A DNA stretch of 47,079 nt, taken from contig JANYHZ010000250.1 of assembly GCA_025362135.1 (NCBI GenBank), positions 1 through 47,079 on the forward strand, written 5' to 3'. The notes beneath the pieces were generated by a model, which saw nothing but the letters and a program-made list of their open reading frames with translations, was not told the DNA's origin and made no database searches. How positions within the stretch are numbered: the stretch's first letter is position 1; the number at the start of each line of letters is the position of its first letter. Made by a program: the position numbers and the translations under genes. Shown here one piece after another: positions 46,995 to 47,079 of this stretch. Origin of the DNA: Betaproteobacteria bacterium. GTDB lineage: Bacteria > Pseudomonadota > Gammaproteobacteria > Burkholderiales > Usitatibacteraceae.

Positions 46995-47079
46995 ATGTCC
47001 CGTCCTCTCCGCATAGAATTTCCCGATGCCCTATATCACATCACTGCGCGTGGTGATCGGCGTGAGGCGATCTTTGAAG
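46995..47079 (+). mobile_element. REP-associated tyrosine transposase (RAYT/Y1), start only
   Basis: The first 28 codons are visible before the window ends (MSRPLRIEFPDALYHITARG then DRREAIFE). This is the highly typical N-terminus of Y1_Tnp/IS200-like REP-associated transposases, in which the first conserved strand reads PLRIEFPGALYHVTARGN. The catalytic HUH and Tyr motifs lie outside. An imperfect hairpin with conserved flank precedes it. Whether the gene is intact cannot be seen. Confidence 0.85.

Overview
The window is a chromosomal segment of a Betaproteobacterium (Burkholderiales/Nitrosomonadales type). The assignment rests on gene order: ndk-rlmN-pilW-rodZ-ispG-hisS-yfgM-bamB-der-hfq-hflX-hflK-hflC-DUF2065-hisZ-purA is a housekeeping run typical of that class. 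The proteins are of proteobacterial type and the base composition is moderately GC-rich. No genus can be named from the sequence alone.

Layout. 1-1524: 5' part of rnr (RNase R, minus strand, cut by the window edge), with a divergent tRNA-Leu(CAG) that has its own promoter and terminator. 2010-6040 (minus): glutathione S-transferase, an orphan GspF/PilC-like membrane protein, a YihY/BrkB protein and an MFS transporter. 6254-22961 (minus): the housekeeping run, covering purine and histidine synthesis, FtsH modulators, ribosome GTPases, outer-membrane assembly, isoprenoid synthesis, rod shape and type IV pilus proteins, RNA methylation and NDP kinase. 23022-25065 (minus): tilS and accA. 25233-28010 (plus): cobalamin adenosyltransferase, an ECF sigma/anti-sigma pair and an exported LigE-type DNA ligase. 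28056-31240 (minus): an aromatic operon of aroG, a DAHP-synthase-like paralogue and a btuF-like binding protein, behind a transcription attenuator. 31596-33474: a decayed TPR-CHAT gene. 33581-38839 (minus): a molybdenum hydroxylase operon (iorA-iorB-like, lipoprotein hydrolase, xdhC-like, mocA-like). 39033-41498 (plus): an arsenic operon arsR-arsI-arsC-acr3 whose acr3 reading frame is broken by one base. 41820-46808: an AsmA protein, a zinc-ribbon/PH-domain membrane protein and a large TPR-PAS-PAS-GGDEF diguanylate cyclase. 46995-end: the start of a RAYT/Y1 transposase preceded by a small hairpin.

The most informative find is upstream of aroG. A 21-residue leader peptide carries eight consecutive aromatic codons (F Y F W Y F Y F) and is followed by a Rho-independent terminator. 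A 7-nt segment inside the leader can pair perfectly with the terminator's 5' arm, so this is a complete attenuator that would sense Phe, Tyr and Trp together. The second gene of that operon is a type I-beta DAHP synthase relative whose GPCSVE metal-binding motif reads GLNAVD, so its catalytic role is in doubt. In three places (aroG leader peptide, arsR, cobalamin adenosyltransferase) a good -10 box lies only 6-7 nt upstream of the start codon, which suggests leaderless transcripts.

No CRISPR array, rRNA, complete insertion sequence or prophage was seen.
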